60,235 bases of DNA from Parvibaculum sp040882025. GTDB taxonomy: Bacteria; Pseudomonadota; Alphaproteobacteria; Parvibaculales; Parvibaculaceae. Each line of letters starts with the position of its first letter. The stretch's first letter is position 1. The notes beneath the pieces were generated by a model, which did not search any database, was not told the origin of the DNA, and saw only the letters and a program-made list of their open reading frames with translations. The stretch is taken from contig NZ_JBBECC010000186.1 in the NCBI RefSeq assembly GCF_040882025.1, positions 1-60,235 of the forward strand, read 5' to 3'. Of this stretch, positions 57,081 through 60,235 are shown piece after piece. A program made the position numbers and the translations under genes.

Positions 57081-58438
57081 GCGGCACATCCCCTGAAAAC
57101 ATCACCGTCCGCTTCGCGCCGTCGCCCACCGGCCGCCTGCATGTCGGCAATGCCTGCGCCGCGCTTTTCAACTGGCTCTTCGCGAAAAAATCCGGCGGCA
57201 GGTTCATGCTGCGCCTGGATGACACCGATGACGAACGCTCGACGGCGGCATTCGCCGCCGCCATCGAGGAAGACTTGCGCTGGCTCGGCTTGCGCCCCGA
57301 CATTTTCGCCCGCCAGTCCGACCGGCTGGCGGCCTATGAAGCTGCCGCCGGCAAGCTGAAGGCGCAGGGCCGCCTCTATCCCGCCTACGAGACGGCGGCG
57401 GAGCTCGACCGCAAGCGCAAGCGCCAGATGGCGCGCGGGCTTCCGCCGGTCTATGACCGCGCCGCGCTGGCGCTGACCGATGAGGACCGCGCGAAGCTCG
57501 AAGCCGAAGGCCGCAAGCCCCATTGGCGCTTCCGCCTCGACCAGGTCCACACCGCCTTCGACGATCTCGTGCGCGGCCATGTCGAGGTCGACGGCGCCTC
57601 GCTGTCGGACCCCGTGCTGATCCGCGAGGATGGCCGTTTCCTCTACACGCTGCCGAGCGTCGTCGACGACATCGACTTCCGGATAACCCATGTCATTCGC
57701 GGCTCCGATCACATCACCAACACCGGCGTGCAGGTGCAGTTGATCCGCGCGCTGGGCGCCGAGCCGCCGGCCTATGCCCATTACGCGCTCTTGAACGGCC
57801 CGGACGGCAAGCCGCTCTCGAAGCGCGAGGATGCCGAACGCTTCTCGCTCGTCGCTCTTCGAGACGCCGGTTACGAACCATTGGCGCTCGATGCGCTGCT
57901 CGCCCGGCTCGGCATGCCCGACACGGCAGACGCCTGCATGCCGCTCGAAGCCCTTGCCGAAGCCTTCGATATCGCGCGCCTCGGCCGCGCCGACATCCGC
58001 TTCGATCCGGCGGACCTCGCCCGCGTCAACGCCGCCTGCCTCCATTTGATGCTCTATGCCGACGCCAAGCCCCGCCTCGCCGCGCTCGGCTGCGATCTCG
58101 GTGAGGATTTCTGGAATGCAGTGCGCCCCAATCTGGCGCTCTTCGCCGAAGCGGCGGACTGGGCCCGTATCGTCGAGGGCCCCGTCACGCCCGTCATCGA
58201 GGACAAGGCCTTCGCCGAAGCCGCCGCCGCCGCCCTGCCGCCCGAGCCCTGGGATGAGGCGACCTGGGGCCTTTGGACCGGCGCCGTGAAGCAGGCGACG
58301 GGGGCCAAAGGCAAGGCTCTCTTCATGCCGCTGCGCCTGGCGCTGACCGGCCTGCCGCATGGACCGGAACTGAAAAACCTGCTACCTCTGATCGGGCGGA
58401 AGCGGGCCGGTGCCCGCCTTCATGGTCTAACGGATTGA
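57077..58438 (+). CDS. gltX: Glutamyl-tRNA synthetase, short type
   Basis: A 453-residue class I synthetase that charges tRNA with glutamate. The HIGH-type motif is HVGN (22-25) in FAPSPTGRLHVGNA, and the KMSKS-type motif is KPLSK (245-249) in GPDGKPLSKRED. Alphaproteobacteria commonly carry two GluRS genes; the RQMARGLPPVYD block and length fit the shorter of these. The start is GTG 57077, overlapping the nadE stop as GTGA, with normal family residues from the second codon on. The leader of the cimA gene begins 42 bases after the stop. Confidence 0.93.
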   Translation: MSGTSPENITVRFAPSPTGRLHVGNACAALFNWLFAKKSGGRFMLRLDDTDDERSTAAFAAAIEEDLRWLGLRPDIFARQSDRLAAYEAAAGKLKAQGRLYPAYETAAELDRKRKRQMARGLPPVYDRAALALTDEDRAKLEAEGRKPHWRFRLDQVHTAFDDLVRGHVEVDGASLSDPVLIREDGRFLYTLPSVVDDIDFRITHVIRGSDHITNTGVQVQLIRALGAEPPAYAHYALLNGPDGKPLSKREDAERFSLVALRDAGYEPLALDALLARLGMPDTADACMPLEALAEAFDIARLGRADIRFDPADLARVNAACLHLMLYADAKPRLAALGCDLGEDFWNAVRPNLALFAEAADWARIVEGPVTPVIEDKAFAEAAAAALPPEPWDEATWGLWTGAVKQATGAKGKALFMPLRLALTGLPHGPELKNLLPLIGRKRAGARLHGLTD

Positions 58439-58480
58439 TTTCGTTAGGGTTTTTTAACGGCGACCAGCGAGGATACCGGC

Positions 58481-58528
58481 ATGAACCCGGCTCTCTCGAT
58501 CATTCAGGGTCTGATTATTAGCGGCTGA
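58481..58528 (+). CDS. Isoleucine-rich leader peptide before citramalate synthase
   Basis: A 15-codon frame MNPALSIIQGLIISG with GAGGAT eight bases before the ATG. It contains two Ile-Ile pairs and a Leu directly before the second pair; 4 of 15 codons are for isoleucine. The stop is at 58526-58528. A gcgg/ccgc stem (58521-58539) can form across the last codons and the sequence after the stop. Such peptides sense the supply of the end-product amino acid by ribosome stalling. The next gene, 118 bases on, makes the first committed intermediate of the citramalate route to isoleucine. Confidence 0.65.
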   Translation: MNPALSIIQGLIISG

Positions 58529-58646
58529 TTTTTATCCGCCGCCGCCGTACAAACACGCCTGCAGACATTGTGGAACACGGACCGGTCGGTGGCGAATGTC
58601 ACCCGATATCGGCGTCTTTGCGCCCTCCACGATGCGGAACCGAACC
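58481..58646 (+). promoter_or_regulatory. Candidate isoleucine attenuator region of cimA
   Basis: Leader peptide frame plus the 118-base segment to the cimA start. Visible pairings: gcgg/ccgc (58521-58539), a gaccggtc palindrome near 58574-58586, ccgatatcgg near 58597-58606 and ggcg/gcgcc just after it. No classical GC hairpin with T run is obvious, so the stop mechanism could be Rho-dependent or translational. Energy folding is needed to settle it. Confidence 0.45.
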
Positions 58647-60235
58647 ATGAGCAAGGCCAGTAAAGACCGCCTCTACCTCTTCGACACCACGCTGCGCGAC
58701 GGCGCGCAGACGACCGGTGTCGATTTCAGTGTCGAGGACAAGCGCCTGATCGCGACCCTCCTGGACGAGCTCGGCCTCGATTACATCGAAGGCGGTTACC
58801 CCGGCGCCAACCCCACCGACACCGCCTTTTTCGGCGACCCGCCGAAGCTCGCCCATGCCAAATTCACCGCCTTCGGCATGACCAAGCGCGCCGGGCGCTC
58901 GGCCTCCAACGATCCGGGCCTCGCCGCCGTGCTCGAGGCCGACACCGCCGCCGTCTGCCTTGTCGCGAAAAGCTGGGATTTCCATGTGAAGGTCGCGCTC
59001 GGCATCACGAATGAGGAAAACCTCGAAAGCATCGACGAAAGCGTCCGCGCCATCGCCGCGCGCGGCCGTGAACCGATGATCGACTGCGAACATTTCTTCG
59101 ACGGCTACAAGGCCGATCCTGTCTTCGCGCTCGCCTGCGTCAAGACCGCGCTCGATGCCGGCGCGCGCTGGGCCGTGCTCTGCGACACCAACGGCGGTGC
59201 GCTGCCGGATGAAGTCGAGCGCATCGTCGGCGAGGTGATTGCCTCAGGCGTACCGGGCGAAAAGCTCGGCATCCATGCCCACAACGACACCGAAAACGCG
59301 GTCGCGAACTCGCTGGCCGCCATCCGCGCCGGCGTCCGTCAGGTGCAGGGCACGCTGAACGGTCTCGGCGAGCGTTGCGGCAATGCCAACATGGTCTCGC
59401 TGATCCCGACCCTGCTGCTGAAACCTCTCTATGCGGATCGTTTCGAGATCGGCGTCACGCTGGAGCGCCTGAAAAGCCTCACCCATGTCTCGCGCACGCT
59501 CGACGAAATCCTCAACCGCGCGCCCGACCGCTATGCGCCTTATGTCGGCGAAAGCGCCTTTGCCTCGAAGGCCGGCATCCATGTCTCGGCGATCATGAAG
59601 GATCCGAAGACCTACGAGCATGTGCCGCCGGAATCGGTCGGCAACAAGCGCAAGATCGCGGTCTCCGATCAGGCCGGCAAGTCGAACATCCTGGCGCGCC
59701 TCGAAGAAGCGGGTATCGCCGCCGACCCCGACGACCGCCGCATCGGCCGCCTGCTCGACGAGGTGAAGGAACGCGAGTTTCTCGGCTATTCCTATGACGG
59801 CGCCGAAGCCTCCTTCGAATTGCTGGCGCGCCGCATCCTCGGCGAGGTGCCGGAATATTTCGACGTGGAATCGTTCCGCGTGCTGGTCGAACGCCGCTAC
59901 AACGCCATCGGCGATCTGGTCACGATTTCGGAAGCGACCGTCAAGGTCGTCGTCGACGGCGAGAAATTCATCTCGGTGGGCGAAGGCAACGGTCCCATCA
60001 ACGCGCTCGATCAGGCGCTCCGGAAAGACCTCGGCAAATATTCGCCCTTCATCGAGGATCTGCGTCTTGTCGACTTCAAGGTCCGCATCCTGACCAGCGG
60101 CACCGAAGCCGTCACCCGCGTCATGATCGAAAGCGTCGACGGCAAGGGCCTGCGCTGGTTCACCGTCGGCGTCTCCCCCAACATCGTCGACGCCTCCTTC
60201 CAGGCGCTGACGGATTCGATCACCTACAAACTCCT
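58647..60235 (+). CDS. cimA: (R)-citramalate synthase, C-terminally cut by the window end
   Basis: The frame from ATG 58647 (MSKASKDRLYLFDTTLRDGAQT) is open to the last base; 529 codons are visible, so only a few may be missing. The TIM-barrel domain has LFDTTLRDGAQTTGVDFS, the metal His pair in LGIHAHNDTENAVANSL, GTLNGLGERCGNANM and the IHVSAIMKDPKTYEHVPPE-like linker; a LeuA-type regulatory domain with YSPFIEDLRLVDFKVRIL follows. It condenses pyruvate and acetyl-CoA to (R)-citramalate, the threonine-independent entry to isoleucine. An ATG 15 bases upstream is an alternative start. Confidence 0.93.
   Translation, partial: MSKASKDRLYLFDTTLRDGAQTTGVDFSVEDKRLIATLLDELGLDYIEGGYPGANPTDTAFFGDPPKLAHAKFTAFGMTKRAGRSASNDPGLAAVLEADTAAVCLVAKSWDFHVKVALGITNEENLESIDESVRAIAARGREPMIDCEHFFDGYKADPVFALACVKTALDAGARWAVLCDTNGGALPDEVERIVGEVIASGVPGEKLGIHAHNDTENAVANSLAAIRAGVRQVQGTLNGLGERCGNANMVSLIPTLLLKPLYADRFEIGVTLERLKSLTHVSRTLDEILNRAPDRYAPYVGESAFASKAGIHVSAIMKDPKTYEHVPPESVGNKRKIAVSDQAGKSNILARLEEAGIAADPDDRRIGRLLDEVKEREFLGYSYDGAEASFELLARRILGEVPEYFDVESFRVLVERRYNAIGDLVTISEATVKVVVDGEKFISVGEGNGPINALDQALRKDLGKYSPFIEDLRLVDFKVRILTSGTEAVTRVMIESVDGKGLRWFTVGVSPNIVDASFQALTDSITYKL

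Noticed and set aside
55350..57089. A 579-codon minus-strand frame fully opposite nadE
   Set aside because: Its composition is explained by the codon bias of nadE; no motifs, and nadE is certain from its catalytic triad and SGGIDS loop.

Overview
The window looks like the chromosome of a GC-rich alphaproteobacterium, close to the Parvibaculum/Rhizobiales side of the class. Reasons are the alphaproteobacterial style of CobA, CobT, DUF1289 and the PAS_5 proteins, a class II DAHP synthase, a short second-type glutamyl-tRNA synthetase next to NAD+ synthase, and many acyl-CoA dehydrogenases. This placement is inference. A run of ten N at 10503-10512 inside a crotonase gene shows the sequence is a draft or metagenome scaffold.

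Layout. 1-4105: end of the uroporphyrinogen-III methyltransferase gene, a PhnA-domain protein, the relic of a HigBA toxin-antitoxin pair, a 480-base non-coding stretch with strong stem-loops and ACATGT repeats, a DUF4239 membrane protein, and a divergent pair of units (histidine phosphatase/DUF1289 and cobT). 4163-4858: an odd membrane protein with an acyl-carrier-protein-like head in which the phosphopantetheine serine is aspartate. 5093-13339: acyl-CoA metabolism: a tandem acyl-CoA dehydrogenase pair ending in a terminator, a PRISE-type enone reductase, a membrane histidine kinase, then crotonase/ABM monooxygenase/acyl-CoA dehydrogenase/GNAT. 13336-18389: a one-piece glycine-betaine-type ABC binding protein-permease, a multifunctional-enzyme-like SDR, a nucleoside transporter and a GST. 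18630-24613: GPH transporter, Baeyer-Villiger-type monooxygenase, then an ArsR-headed cluster (AHSA1, DUF1428, small protein, DUF899, VOC) with a clear promoter-operator.

24725-36349: ABC-2 exporter, SLC13/TrkA-C transporter, long FadE, MscS channel, luciferase-like oxidoreductase, two PAS_5 proteins around a hotdog thioesterase, and another acyl-CoA dehydrogenase with a TetR regulator. 37082-46658: CPBP protease, Fe-S uracil-DNA glycosylase, lipoprotein hydrolase, large patatin-like protein, tRNA-Val(CAC) with its promoter, DUF3047 protein, phosphoglycolate phosphatase, two GNATs and a DUF2817 peptidase. 46754-60235: housekeeping metabolism (gabD, rpiA, gor, class II DAHP synthase, nadE, gltX, cimA), interrupted by three paralogous NADP-dependent medium-chain reductases on the minus strand, two of them separated by a dispersed palindromic repeat.

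Themes. The acyl-CoA dehydrogenases, crotonase, MFE-like SDR, thioesterase, PRISE reductase and BVMO together suggest catabolism of lipids, steroids, terpenoids or other hydrophobic compounds. The clearest regulatory discovery is a 15-codon isoleucine-rich leader peptide directly before the citramalate synthase gene, which makes the first enzyme of isoleucine synthesis a candidate for ribosome-mediated attenuation. The ArsR operator, the structured 1027-1190 region and the serine-less ACP-like membrane protein are the other items most worth following.
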